A stretch of DNA of 50,053 nucleotides from Planctomycetota bacterium (lineage in GTDB: Bacteria > Planctomycetota > MHYJ01 > WSZJ01 > JACPWG01). Location of the stretch: contig JACPWG010000019.1 of the NCBI GenBank assembly GCA_016197205.1, positions 1-50,053 of the forward strand, in the 5' to 3' direction. The notes below the pieces were generated by a model, which worked only from the letters and a program-made list of their open reading frames with translations, ran no database searches and was not told the DNA's origin. Position 1 is the stretch's first letter. Every line of letters starts with the position of its first letter. Both the position numbers and the translations under genes were made by a program. This document shows positions 15,751 through 24,292 of the stretch, piece after piece.

Positions 15751-16539
15751 TCAATGCCCCGACTGCGCGTGTTCCTGGAAGATCTGCTTCTTCGGCGGGA
15801 GGGCGTTGTACTTGGCGAGCTGGTCCGGGTGCAAGAGGGCGACGAGCTGCTTGCGGGCCTCGGTGCGGATCTCCACGACCTGCTTCTGGAACTCGAGGTC
15901 CGAGACCCGCCGGTCGGTGAGCGCGTTGACGAGCTCGCTGCGCCGCGTCGCTTCTCCCTCGAGGACGGCCTTCAGGCGTACGCTCTGTCCTTCATCGAGG
16001 TCCAACTCTTTCCCGAGCGCGGCCGCGCTCGCTTCGCGGCGCTTCGCGAGCCTCTCTTCGAATTGTTTTTTTTGCATCTCCTCCCACGCCTGCGCCTCGG
16101 CGGGGGTCTTGAACGGATAGTGGATCTCGGACGTGGAGCCGTCCGGCGGCAGGTCGCGGGGCTTGTCGGACGGGGCGAACGTGACACCGCCCGGCGTGTG
16201 GGGCTTGTCCTCCGGGCCCTCGTCGATGGTAGGCACCCGCCCTCCAGCGCCCGAGCCCGCGTCTCCCGCCGCCGCCCCGTCGTCGCCCGCGCCACCGCTT
16301 TTCGCCCCGCCCGGCGGCGCGGTCGCCCCGAGGCTCGGGGACTTCACGACACGCGCCGGCCGCGACTTCTCCGTTTGCCCGACCGGGGCCGGCGGCGCGG
16401 CCGGAGCCGCGGGGGGCGCGGCGGCGACTTCCGCCGCCGGGGGATGCGCCGGCGCCGGCAGCCCGTACCAGGCCGCCGCGCCCGCGACCACGAGCGCCGC
16501 CGCGCCCGCCGCGCCCAGGATTCCGTTCCGAACGTTCAT
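15751..16539 (-). CDS. Membrane-anchored helical protein, possibly CpxP/Spy-like
   Basis: A 262-residue protein with a single N-terminal membrane segment (ILGAAGAAALVVAGAAAWYG), a long Pro/Ala/Gly-rich linker (about residues 30-120) and a charged helical C-terminal half (EEMQKKQFEERLAKRREAS, LKAVLEGEATRRSELVNAL, RKQLVALLHPDQLAKYNAL). The spacing and the ending L-x-P-x-Q-L-x-K-Y are reminiscent of periplasmic LTXXQ/Spy-type helical proteins, but I cannot confirm this. GGAGAG lies seven bases before the ATG. It ends 36 bp after the agmatine-deiminase-like gene stop and is transcribed in the same direction. Confidence 0.7.
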   Translation of the reverse strand: MNVRNGILGAAGAAALVVAGAAAWYGLPAPAHPPAAEVAAAPPAAPAAPPAPVGQTEKSRPARVVKSPSLGATAPPGGAKSGGAGDDGAAAGDAGSGAGGRVPTIDEGPEDKPHTPGGVTFAPSDKPRDLPPDGSTSEIHYPFKTPAEAQAWEEMQKKQFEERLAKRREASAAALGKELDLDEGQSVRLKAVLEGEATRRSELVNALTDRRVSDLEFQKQVVEIRTEARKQLVALLHPDQLAKYNALPPKKQIFQEHAQSGH

Positions 16540-16575
16540 CGGGTGCTCTCCGGAGTCGTTGTTCGAGCGCCCGTC

Positions 16576-17589
16576 CTACGTCCCGCTCTTGGGCTTCGGC
16601 ACGCCCATCGTGATGCAGTGGATGGCGCCGGAATACTGGATCAGGTCCGCGCAGTCCACGCCGACCGCATGGAAGCCCGCCGCGGTGTACACGGCCAACC
16701 CCGCCGCGTCTTCCGGCCTGCCATACTGCGGGATCACCGCGTAGCCGTTCACATAAACCGAGTTCGCGTACGTCGCGAAGGGGTCATGCGCGACGGCCGT
16801 CATCGCCCGTACGACCGTGTAGCCGAGGGCGGCGAACTGGGCCGCGTTCCAGTCCACGGTCGCCTTGTTGTAATGGCCCGCGGGATAGTCGGACACGAGC
16901 ACCTTCGAGCTGTTGAAGAATTTCGCGTACATGTCGATGTGGCCCGTGCCGTCGTTGATGAGCGGTTTGAAGGTCGAGATCCTGGTCCCGCCGAGCTTCG
17001 ACAGCATCATCGAGTTGACCGTCGACTGCGCCTTGCCCGAATTCTCAGCGTAGGTGTCCTTCGAGAACGTCAGCCGGCCGTTGCCGTCCGACATCATGTT
17101 GCCGCCCTCATAGTAGAGAGCAAGCGTCGTGTAGCCGAAGCCGCGGAACCTGGCGAATTTGTAGGGGATCTGGTCGTCGTTCGGGCGGCCGGGGTAGTAC
17201 TGGGAGTCCACGACCACGACCTTGCCGAGGGAGTCATGGGTGAACATCGGGCCGTAGTCGCGCATCCAGACCGAGTCGACGGCCGCCAGGTAGTAGCGCA
17301 CGGAGGCGGTGTTGAGGCCTGCGGCGCTGAACTCGTACCGGAGCTCGCTGACGACGGAATTGCTGGAGCAGATGATGCTGATGGGGCAGGCGCTGCCGAG
17401 CCCGCGGACCGTATCGATGTAGGTGTCGATCACCATGCCGGGGTCGGTGCAGCCGAGGAGGAACTCGCTCAGCGGCGCCCACTCTCCGGGCGCGGCATTG
17501 GCGGCGGAGGCCGCCGGCCCTCCGGCGAACCCGCACAGGCAGACCATCGCAAGACCCAGGATCGACGCTGTCAACCGCGCGTTGCGCAT
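16576..17589 (-). CDS. Exported agmatine deiminase / PAD-type guanidino hydrolase
   Basis: A 337-residue member of the Porphyromonas-type peptidylarginine deiminase and agmatine deiminase family, which hydrolyses guanidino groups to ureido groups plus ammonia. Active-site blocks are WMRDYGPMF (Asp), YYEGGNMMSDG, GHIDMYAKF (His) and AIHCITMGVP near the C-terminus (nucleophilic Cys). It starts with a signal peptide (LTASILGLAMVCLCGFAGGPAASA), so unlike typical cytosolic agmatine deiminase it should be exported. GAGGAG precedes the ATG at 17589 by seven bases; an upstream GTG at 17604 overlaps that site and is less likely. Whether it acts on agmatine or on peptidyl-arginine is open. Confidence 0.88.
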   Translation of the reverse strand: MRNARLTASILGLAMVCLCGFAGGPAASAANAAPGEWAPLSEFLLGCTDPGMVIDTYIDTVRGLGSACPISIICSSNSVVSELRYEFSAAGLNTASVRYYLAAVDSVWMRDYGPMFTHDSLGKVVVVDSQYYPGRPNDDQIPYKFARFRGFGYTTLALYYEGGNMMSDGNGRLTFSKDTYAENSGKAQSTVNSMMLSKLGGTRISTFKPLINDGTGHIDMYAKFFNSSKVLVSDYPAGHYNKATVDWNAAQFAALGYTVVRAMTAVAHDPFATYANSVYVNGYAVIPQYGRPEDAAGLAVYTAAGFHAVGVDCADLIQYSGAIHCITMGVPKPKSGT

Positions 17590-18527
17590 TCCCAATCTCC
17601 TCACTCCTACGCTTCAGGTCGTGCTCTCAGGCCCCATCGCCCTGCGGAGGGAACCTGCGCCGATTCTCTGTATTCGCAAATCAGGAGCCGCAACACAGCG
17701 AATAATTGTGATGCAACCGGCGAAAAATAAAGAGCTTACAGAATGGGTCGCGCGGAATTATTCGTGATCCGTAAACGAGCCCTTACAGAGGATTTGAGAC
17801 GACGCTGTAACCTTTTGAAGCGAAACCACTAGCGAGAGTGTTCGGAAGGCGGACACTCGCTCTTGACAATGCGTTCCGATTCTGCGGGGGAGCAAGGCCG
17901 GAGGAGGCTGTCAAGGGCCTGGCGCCAGGGGAGGGGCGTGTCCCCGCGTCCCGCGGGCCGACTCCGCCAGGGGCGCCCGGTCGCGACGCCACGGCTCCGG
18001 CCGCCATGGCTCTTGACCAAGTGGTGCTCACGCCCCCCGGATCGAAATCTCGCTGACTCGCCGTCCGCGGCAGGACTCAGCGGACTCGCGGACCCCCGGG
18101 CTCGCCCCACAGGTCGGCTGAACGGGGGGAGCGCTTGACACGCTGCTGCCCGAGAAGGTAGGCTTTCAGTAAGCCGTCCGCACGGCTTGTCCTCCTGAGC
18201 GGAGCGCCGCAGCGCGAAGCGAAGGGTCCAAGCCAAAGCGGACCCCCAAACTTCTCGACCGGCTCCCGACCTCCGTCGTCTGCCTCTCGGGGACGTGTCG
18301 AGAAGCACGATCGCTCCTCTTGGTTAGGATCCTCCACTTCGCTCCGGGCTGCGGCGCTTCGCTTCGTTCAGAGCCTGCCCTGAGTACCGCCCCACAGAAT
18401 TGGGTGACCAATTTCCTCGACGATTTCGGCCGCCTGCTTCGTTGCGCTCGCTCGACGTAGTTCTCCGTTACTACGCCTCGCTCGCGCGCCTCGCGGGCGG
18501 CCGAACTTGCCTTCGGCTATTCCGGCC
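17590..18527. repeat. Long intergenic region with foldback and truncated MITE-like repeat
   Basis: No gene is seen in 938 bp. An AT-richer stretch at about 17695-17770 may carry the promoter of the deiminase. A possible promoter TTGACA (18135-18140), 17 bp, GTAGGC (18158-18163) faces right. Around 18193-18229 and 18328-18366 are inverted relatives (AGCGCCGCAGC with GAAGCGAAG). Bases 18383-18518 are a copy of the MITE-like element described at 25514-25679, in the opposite orientation and lacking one terminal repeat; it ends about 10 bp before fxsA. Confidence 0.65.
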
Positions 18528-19043
18528 ATGCTTCTCTGGTTGTTCCTGCTTTTCACCCTGGTCCCCATGCTCGAGCTCGCGCTCCTCCTCGAGCTGGGGG
18601 GGCGGGTTGGCGTGCTTCCGACGGTCGCATTCGTGGCCGGAGCCGGCATGCTCGGCGCCTGGCTCGCACGCCGGCAGGGCGTGCGTGCCGTCCAAACAGT
18701 ACGGCTCGAGATGGCCGCCGGGCGCATGCCGACGGACGCGCTGCTCGACGGCCTCCTGGTGCTTGTCGGCGCCGTTCTGCTGATCACGCCCGGTGTCCTC
18801 ACGGACGCGCTGGGGCTCGCCTTGCTGCTCCCGCCCGTGCGCCGCGGCATTCGCCGACTCTTGAAGAAGTGGGTGGCCGCGCGGATGCACCTGGTCGTCG
18901 TGAGTTCGGAGGGCGCTTTCGAGGGGGCGGGTCCCCGGGCGGGTCGGAAGTCCCCGTCGGTCATTCTCGACGCCGAAGTCATTCCCACGAAGCCGACTCC
19001 CGCCGCGGGCGAGCCTCGCGATCCGCCCGGCGCGAACCGGTGA
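18528..19043 (+). CDS. fxsA: FxsA family membrane protein
   Basis: A 171-residue FxsA-like inner-membrane protein. In E. coli, FxsA overexpression lets F plasmid cells escape phage T7 exclusion; its general function is unknown. Typical blocks are LLFTLVPMLELALLLELGGRVG, GAWLARRQG, GRMPTDALLDGLLVLVGAVLLITPG and the LLPPVRRGIRRLLKKW end of the conserved domain. A polar tail of about 50 residues follows. The ATG at 18528 fits family starts; the in-frame TTG at 18507 would add seven residues from repeat DNA. No clear ribosome-binding site is seen, and the upstream sequence is the end of a MITE-like repeat. Confidence 0.9.
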   Translation: MLLWLFLLFTLVPMLELALLLELGGRVGVLPTVAFVAGAGMLGAWLARRQGVRAVQTVRLEMAAGRMPTDALLDGLLVLVGAVLLITPGVLTDALGLALLLPPVRRGIRRLLKKWVAARMHLVVVSSEGAFEGAGPRAGRKSPSVILDAEVIPTKPTPAAGEPRDPPGANR

Positions 19044-19299
19044 GTTGCCGGAAGGACGGCGAACGCCGGCCACTTTTTTCCGAATGCGCGCTTCGGCCGG
19101 GCCGCTCCCACGCCCGCGCAGCCTTCCGGTGCTTCACTTCCGACATGCTCGGCCCGTACGAAAAATTTTTCAAGAAAGTCGTTTTCGGCGCGGAGCCAGG
19201 GAATTCAAGCCTGACAAGCAGGTGCTGGCGGGGACGAATTCTCATGAACTCCCGCGAGTGCCGATAATTCGGGGGGTCCGGGCCGATGTCCTGGAGGGA
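19044..19299. other. Intergenic region upstream of the nrdJ promoter
   Basis: No gene or strong structure is recognised between fxsA and the nrdJ promoter. It contains moderately AT-rich patches (AAAAATTTTTCAAGAAAG near 19159-19176). Confidence 0.4.
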
Positions 19300-19328
19300 T
19301 TGACAACGAAACCCCCTGATGGTAGACT
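19300..19328 (+). promoter_or_regulatory. Sigma70-type promoter for nrdJ
   Basis: TTGACA (19300-19305) and TAGACT (19323-19328) are spaced by 17 bp. The start would be near 19335, leaving an untranslated leader of about 290 nt before the ribonucleotide reductase start. Confidence 0.65.
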
Positions 19329-19340
19329 CCGAAGCGTTCT

Positions 19341-19356
19341 CCACTATCTGTTGTAG
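19341..19356 (+). promoter_or_regulatory. Possible NrdR box
   Basis: CCACTATCTGTTGTAG matches about 10 of 16 positions of the NrdR repressor box (ACACAATATATTGTGT) and lies just after the predicted transcription start. NrdR boxes normally come in pairs about 31 bp apart, and I see no convincing second box, so this is tentative. Confidence 0.3.
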
Positions 19357-19412
19357 GGTGGGGTTGGGCAGAAAGGGCGAGCGGGCCGGTGCCGACTGAC
19401 CGAAGGGCGTGA

Positions 19413-19502
19413 GGGAGCCTGATTCACGAGGAGATCGAGGCCGGACGGTAGCGTGCCGGGTCGCGGCCCTACCCGTCGGGGGTGATCCCCCTGAAGGCTC
19501 CC
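19413..19502 (+). ncRNA. Candidate structured leader RNA of nrdJ
   Basis: GGGAGCCT (19413-19420) pairs with AGGCTCCC (19495-19502) and encloses at least two hairpins: CGGGT/ACCCG (19457-19461 with 19471-19475) and GGGGG-TGAT-CCCCC (19478-19491). A further GCCTCC/GGAGGC hairpin lies downstream near 19560-19588. The cobalamin riboswitch core (the GCCACTG box) is not visible, so this is not an obvious B12 riboswitch. It may be another cis-regulatory RNA or simply GC-rich folding. Confidence 0.4.
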
Positions 19503-19626
19503 AGGGCTGGGGCCTTTGCTCTTTCCCATTTCCACACATTCGAATCCAACCGAAATCTGCCGCCTCCGGGGGGTGTCCGCTGGAGGCAGAACGTTATCGG
19601 ACCCTGATGCCTTCCTGGAGGGTTTT

Positions 19627-22251
19627 GTGACGATCCGATCCGCCGCGCCCAATCGACCCCCTGTTCTCGAGAAAGCCATGGGCACTGATACCCTGCGCCG
19701 CGAACGCATCCCCGCCGGAGACAAGCAACGCCTCGGCAAGATCCCGCTGACCGAGAATCAAAAAAAAGTCATCCGCGACAAGTACCTCCGCGATACCGTC
19801 GGCGCTGAAGAATGGCTCTACGGCGTCGCCCGCAACATCGCCCTCGCCGAGATTCTCTACGATGCCGGCGTCTCCCGCGAAGAGATCTACCGCAACGTCC
19901 GCTACAACCGCCACCTCGCCGACCTCGGCGCCGGCGAGACGACCGAGGTCGTCCTCTTCCATGAAGGCTTCACCGATACCGACCTCCAGGACAAGAATCA
20001 TCGCCAGCTCCTCTCCAACCTCTACCGCCTCGCCGAGGAGCACGGCCGCGCACGCGAGGTCGTCGACGAGTGGACCTGGAAATACTACGCCATGCTTTCC
20101 AAGTTCGACTTCCTCCCCAACTCCCCCACGCTCATGAACGCCGGCCGCGAGCTGCAACAGCTCTCCGCCTGCTACGTGCTGCCCATCGAAGACTCCATCG
20201 ACGCCTGGGGGGACGTCGTCAAGCACACCATGCTGATCCATAAGAGCGGCGGCGGTACCGGCTTCTCCGGCTGCCGCGTCCGCCCCCACGGCGACTCCGT
20301 GAAGAGCACCAAGGGCGTCGCCTCCGGCGCGATCTCTCCGTTCCTCATCATCAACCACACCACCGAGGAGATCAAGCAGGGCGGCACGCGCCGCGGCGCC
20401 AACATGGGCATCCTCCCCTACTGGCACCCGGACATCCTCGACTTCATCACCGCCAAGGCCCAGGAAGGCCGTCTCGACAACTTCAACATCTCCGTCGCCG
20501 CCGACGCGCGCTTCATGCAGCTCGTCAAGGAGGACGGCGAGTACGACCTCATCAACCCGCGCACCCAGGAGGCCGTCCGCCGCGTCCGCGCGCGCGAGGT
20601 CTTCGACAAAATCACCGAGTTCGCCTGGCGCACCGGCGACCCGGGCGTGGTCTTCCTCGACCGCATCAACGCCTCGCTCTCGAACCCGACCCCCGCCCTC
20701 GGGCAGATCGAAGCGACAAATCCGTGTGGCGAGCAGCCGCTTTTGCCCTACGAGCCCTGCAACCTCGGTTCTCTCAACCTCTCGCGCTTCGCGAAGAACG
20801 GCGAAGTCGACTGGAAGGGGCTCGGCGAGGTCACGCGGCTCGCCGTCCGCTTCCTCGACGACGTGATCGACGTGAACAACTACCCGATCCCGGAGATCGA
20901 GCGGATCGCGAAGGGAAACCGCCGGATCGGGCTCGGCGTGATGGGCTGGGCCGAGATGCTTTCACTCCTCAATCTGCCCTACGATTCCGAGGCCGCGATC
21001 CTCAAGGCCGAGGAGATCATGCACTTCATCAATGAGCGCGCGCTCGAGGCGAGCGAGGAGCTGGCGCGCGAGCGCGGGCCCTTCCCGAACTGGAAGGACT
21101 CGATCTACGACCCCAACGGGCCCCACCACCGGCCGGGCGCGAAGGGTCGCCCGCGCCACTGCGCGCGGACGACCATCGCCCCGACCGGCACCATCGCCAT
21201 TGCGGCCGGGCTGCAGGGCGGCGGCATCGAACCGTTCTTCGCCGTGTCCTACACCCGCTACAACGCAAAAGCGCTGGATGCGATCAAGAAGGGGCTGAAG
21301 CCGGAGGAGAAGGACACCTTCCACGAGGTCAACCCGCTCTTCCGGAAGATCGCGGAGGAGCACCAGTACTTCGGCATGACGCCGGAGGACCTCTGGCGCA
21401 AGGTCGAGCACAACCACACGAGCGCGCGCGGCATGAAGGAAATCCCGGAGGAGATTCAGCGCGTCTTCGCCACCGCGCACGACGTGGACGTCGAGTTCCA
21501 CGTGCGGCACCAGGCGGCCTTCCAGAAGCACACGGACAACGGCGTCTCGAAGACGATCAATCTGCCGAACGACGCGACGGTGGAGGAGATCAAGCGGATC
21601 TACAACCTCGCTTTCGAGCTGGGCTGCAAGGGGATCACGGTCTACCGGGACGGGTGCAAGAGCGCGCAGGTGCTGAACATCAAGTCCGTGAACCGGCAGC
21701 GCGACCTGACCGAGGGCGTCACGAGCATCTATTACAAGTTCGAGACCGGCTACGGCCCGGTGCACATCCACATCGACCACGACGGCGGCGAGCCGATCCG
21801 GATCTTCACGAACACGACGCCGATCGGGACGGAGATCGCGGGGCTGACGAGCGTGCTGGGAATCATGATCTCGAAGTACCTGGAGCTGGGCGGCGACGTG
21901 GCGGAGGTGCGCAAGCACCTGAACGCGGTGAAGAGCGACCGGCCGTACGGGTTCGGGCCGACGCGCGTGGAATCGATCCCGCACGCGGTCTCGACCGCGC
22001 TGACGAAGTTCCTAAAGACGCACGGCAAGCTGGCCGGCGGCCCGGGCTGCGAAGCGGCGGGCGGCGGCGGCGGCGCGGGAGGCTCGGCGGCGAATGCGGG
22101 CGCGGCGGCCGGCGCGGCGCTCGGCGAGGACGGGCGGGACGACCGGCAGCGGTCGCGGCACTGCCCGAAGTGCTATTCGCCGAACATCGCGTACCGGAAT
22201 GGCTGCCACGGGCCGACGTGCTACGAGTGCGGGTACAGCGAGTGCTCGTAG
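19627..22251 (+). CDS. nrdJ: Vitamin B12-dependent (class II) ribonucleotide reductase
   Basis: An 874-residue class II reductase that makes deoxyribonucleotides from ribonucleotides using adenosylcobalamin. Seen blocks: TLMNAGRELQQLSACYVLP (substrate-side Cys), GGGTGFSGCRVRPHGD, NPCGEQPLLPYEPCNLGSLNL (radical Cys and neighbours), APTGTIAIAAG, KTINLPNDATVEEI and GCKGITVYRDGCK. After about residue 690 comes a TSCPD-like domain (FTNTTPIGTEIAGL), a Gly/Ala linker, and a C-terminal Zn-ribbon or redox-Cys motif CPKCYSPN...CYECGYSEC. GTG at 19627 is preceded by GGAGGG at four bases; an ATG at 19678 is the alternative. Because it is B12-dependent the gene can work with or without oxygen. Confidence 0.95.
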   Translation: MTIRSAAPNRPPVLEKAMGTDTLRRERIPAGDKQRLGKIPLTENQKKVIRDKYLRDTVGAEEWLYGVARNIALAEILYDAGVSREEIYRNVRYNRHLADLGAGETTEVVLFHEGFTDTDLQDKNHRQLLSNLYRLAEEHGRAREVVDEWTWKYYAMLSKFDFLPNSPTLMNAGRELQQLSACYVLPIEDSIDAWGDVVKHTMLIHKSGGGTGFSGCRVRPHGDSVKSTKGVASGAISPFLIINHTTEEIKQGGTRRGANMGILPYWHPDILDFITAKAQEGRLDNFNISVAADARFMQLVKEDGEYDLINPRTQEAVRRVRAREVFDKITEFAWRTGDPGVVFLDRINASLSNPTPALGQIEATNPCGEQPLLPYEPCNLGSLNLSRFAKNGEVDWKGLGEVTRLAVRFLDDVIDVNNYPIPEIERIAKGNRRIGLGVMGWAEMLSLLNLPYDSEAAILKAEEIMHFINERALEASEELARERGPFPNWKDSIYDPNGPHHRPGAKGRPRHCARTTIAPTGTIAIAAGLQGGGIEPFFAVSYTRYNAKALDAIKKGLKPEEKDTFHEVNPLFRKIAEEHQYFGMTPEDLWRKVEHNHTSARGMKEIPEEIQRVFATAHDVDVEFHVRHQAAFQKHTDNGVSKTINLPNDATVEEIKRIYNLAFELGCKGITVYRDGCKSAQVLNIKSVNRQRDLTEGVTSIYYKFETGYGPVHIHIDHDGGEPIRIFTNTTPIGTEIAGLTSVLGIMISKYLELGGDVAEVRKHLNAVKSDRPYGFGPTRVESIPHAVSTALTKFLKTHGKLAGGPGCEAAGGGGGAGGSAANAGAAAGAALGEDGRDDRQRSRHCPKCYSPNIAYRNGCHGPTCYECGYSECS

Positions 22252-22730
22252 GCGGCGGGACGCTGGAGGCGTGACGCCGCAGGCGTGAAGAGCCAACCAA
22301 CACGTGGCGAGCGGCACTTCGCATCCGGCGAAGATCGAGCGGGGCGGGGGCGGCGAGCGAAAATCGGAGGGCGAGCAGGCGGCGGGCGGCTGAAGAAGCC
22401 TGTCCTCCTCATGACCTGGGGGTGCGTCCCGGCGCGCAGGCCGGGGCGCATCCCCCGGGTCGTCGTTTCCCACGTCGGAAGCCCCCACTCCCGGACCGGC
22501 TCCGCGCGCACTCCGCGGCACCCACAGCCAACGGGTGTTGATCCACGTGCGAAATCGGAGTATATTGTTCTCCGTCGATGGGTTCGCCTCCGGAGCGACC
22601 CTCCCCGGGCCGAACCATCCCTCCTCGCCCCCGGTTTGGGAGAGAGGGACCTGCGGTCACCCCCTGCGGCGAACGACCGGCAAGGTTCCGCACCAGCCGA
22701 CACCGAACCCACAAGGCGCGGAAGGCAGCC
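22252..22730. promoter_or_regulatory. Intergenic region with promoter at 22538-22566
   Basis: No gene is seen in this 479-bp stretch. TTGATC (22538-22543), 17 bp and TATATT (22561-22566) form a good sigma70-type promoter for the coiled-coil gene at 22731, implying a leader of about 155 nt. Short GC-rich inverted repeats (GGCGTGACGCC near 22269) follow the nrdJ stop; no clear T-run terminator is seen. Confidence 0.5.
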
Positions 22731-23384
22731 ATGGATTTCACCAAGGAAACCTACGAAGCGATCGTCGCCATCGTCGACGATCGGGTGCGCGAGATCCGGG
22801 TCACCCGCCAGGATTTCGAGGCACTACGCGCGGTCGTACAAGAGCTGGCGGAGGCGCAGAAGGTCCTCACCCAGCGCGTGGACCAACTCACCCAGCGCGT
22901 GGACCAACTCACCCAGCGCATGGACCAACTGACTCAGCGCATGGACCAGCTCACGCAGGCGGTCCAGGAACTGACCGGGCAGGTGAAGGAGCAGCGGCAG
23001 CAGCTCGGTGTGGTGTCCGAGCGGTTCGGCTTCACGCTGGAGGAGCTCGCCGCCGATCGCCTGCCACGTTACCTGAAGGCCAAGGAAGGGTGGACCGTTG
23101 AATGGCCTGCCGCGCGCGAATACCGCGTGGATGGAAAGCGCTTCGAGCTTGACCTCGTCGCGGAGGCACGGAAGGGGAAGCGGCGCGCCTTGTTGGTGGC
23201 GGAATTCAAATCGCGCGTCACGACGTCCGACGTCGGCTCGTTCCGGGAAAAGCTCGACCACATTCCCGAGCTGGCGGAGTCGACGCTCCTTCCCGCCATC
23301 TGCGGCCTCCTGATCAGCCCCGGGGCGCAGGATGAAGGCAAGCGGCTGGGTGTGCGCGTGCTCTACCTGCGTGGGCTCGCGTAG
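22731..23384 (+). CDS. Coiled-coil protein with PD-(D/E)XK nuclease-like domain
   Basis: A 217-residue protein. Residues about 20-95 are a heptad coiled coil containing four near-perfect copies of TQRVDQL/TQRMDQL, encoded by 21-bp tandem repeats at about 22869-22952. The C-terminal half has a restriction-endonuclease-like core: RFELDLVAEA supplies the Asp strand and LLVAEFKSR the E-x-K strand. This layout resembles the DUF3782-type family, whose function is not established; DNA or RNA cleavage is inferred only. The ATG has GGAAGG at about five bases and a good promoter upstream. It is monocistronic. Slippage of the 21-bp repeat could change coiled-coil length without breaking the frame. Confidence 0.82.
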   Translation: MDFTKETYEAIVAIVDDRVREIRVTRQDFEALRAVVQELAEAQKVLTQRVDQLTQRVDQLTQRMDQLTQRMDQLTQAVQELTGQVKEQRQQLGVVSERFGFTLEELAADRLPRYLKAKEGWTVEWPAAREYRVDGKRFELDLVAEARKGKRRALLVAEFKSRVTTSDVGSFREKLDHIPELAESTLLPAICGLLISPGAQDEGKRLGVRVLYLRGLA

Positions 23385-23785
23385 GAACTCGGCCTGCACG
23401 CCCGCCGGGACCAAGCCGGACCCCGGCAACAACACTGGGGGTCGAGGCTCGCCACGCCGCGTAAGCGGCGGCTCCCGCTTAACGCTGTCGTACCGCAGGC
23501 TTCAAGTTCAACAGGGGCGAGGGAGAGAAACAGCGGAACGGTGCCGATTCCAGGCATGGTTCAAAGCTGGCAGCGTGTGGGTAACACGCTTTCGTGTCCG
23601 GACGTAGGGGCGGGCCTTGTGCCCGCCCTGTTGGCGACACCGCGCACTCCAACAACTTGCAGCGGGTCGTGGGCGCCCACAAGGTGCGCCCCTACGGCAG
23701 GCGGCCGACGGCAGGCTGTAACGCACGTTTGAACCATGCCCGATTCCACGATCTGCCCGTGGAGCATCACGGTCCGCGCTCCGCC
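23385..23785. repeat. Intergenic foldback element
   Basis: No gene is seen. GGCATGGTTCAAA (23553-23565) and its exact complement (23728-23740) bound a 188-bp element. Inside it, GTAGGGGCG (23604-23612) and CGCCCCTAC (23687-23695), and CCTTGTG and CACAAGG, form a nested inverted repeat. The inner block is the same family as 39978-40060. A separate TAAGCGG/CCGCTTA palindrome lies near 23462-23482. Confidence 0.75.
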
Positions 23786-24175
23786 TCAGGAACGCCCCTT
23801 CTCCCCGTCGCCGGTCGGAACGACGCCTGCCCCCTCGAGCATCAGCACCACCGTTCGCTCCGGGGCGCGCGTGCGGTGCAGGACCCCCCGCGGAACGGTG
23901 ACTCCTTGACGCGGCGCCAGCTCGAGCGTGCGTCCCTCCAGGTCGACGAGGAGCCGCCCCTCCACGACGTAAAACAGTTCGTCCTCCGCGTCGTGCTTGT
24001 GCCAGTGGAATTCGCCGTGCAAGATGCCGAGCCGGACGACGCAATCGTTCACGCGGCAAAGGGTCTGGTTGTACCAGCGCTCGGTGCAGGCATCGATCAG
24101 CGCCTGAACGTCGATGCGCTCGAGCGGCGCGTAGCGCGCCTCCATGTGCAGCGAATACGGTGAAGAGTCGGGCAT
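23786..24175 (-). CDS. Cupin domain protein
   Basis: A 129-residue single-domain cupin. The first cupin motif is HGEFHWHKHDAEDELFYVVEG, with metal-binding His-x-His-plus-Glu pattern, and the second is APRQGVTVPRGVLHRTRAP, with its His. These small beta-barrel proteins bind a metal and may act as isomerases, dioxygenases or sensors; the reaction cannot be told here. GGGAGG lies five bases before the ATG. It is downstream of the TPR gene on the same strand, but hairpin terminators lie between them. Confidence 0.88.
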   Translation of the reverse strand: MPDSSPYSLHMEARYAPLERIDVQALIDACTERWYNQTLCRVNDCVVRLGILHGEFHWHKHDAEDELFYVVEGRLLVDLEGRTLELAPRQGVTVPRGVLHRTRAPERTVVLMLEGAGVVPTGDGEKGRS

Positions 24176-24184
24176 GGCGCCTCC

Positions 24185-24292
24185 CTTCGTTCACAGCCTG
24201 GATCAAAACCACAGGGCGGACGGCGGCGCTCGCCGCCGCTACGTGGCCGGCCGGCGCCTTCGTTCGCAGCCTGGATCAAAACAACAGGGCGG
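24185..24292. repeat. Direct repeat carrying tandem terminator-like tails
   Basis: A 35-bp word at 24185-24219 recurs at 24258-24292 with two differences. Read on the reverse strand each copy ends in a T-rich tail (TTTTGATCC), and each is preceded by a hairpin. The two together look like tandem terminators for the upstream TPR gene. Confidence 0.65.

Noticed and set aside
14929..17730. A 933-residue open frame on the + strand
   Set aside because: It runs antisense through three well-supported reverse-strand genes and the gaps between them, which real genes do not do. It is explained by high GC content.
19536..19556. TTCGAATCC as the T-loop of a tRNA
   Set aside because: No acceptor stem, anticodon arm or CCA end can be built around it.
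19335..19626. Cobalamin riboswitch upstream of nrdJ
   Set aside because: It would be expected for a B12-dependent enzyme, but the GCCACTG-type B12 box and its partner loops are not present.
22869..22952. Short regular repeats that could be taken for a CRISPR array
   Set aside because: The 21-bp units are contiguous with no spacers and encode coiled-coil heptads in frame.
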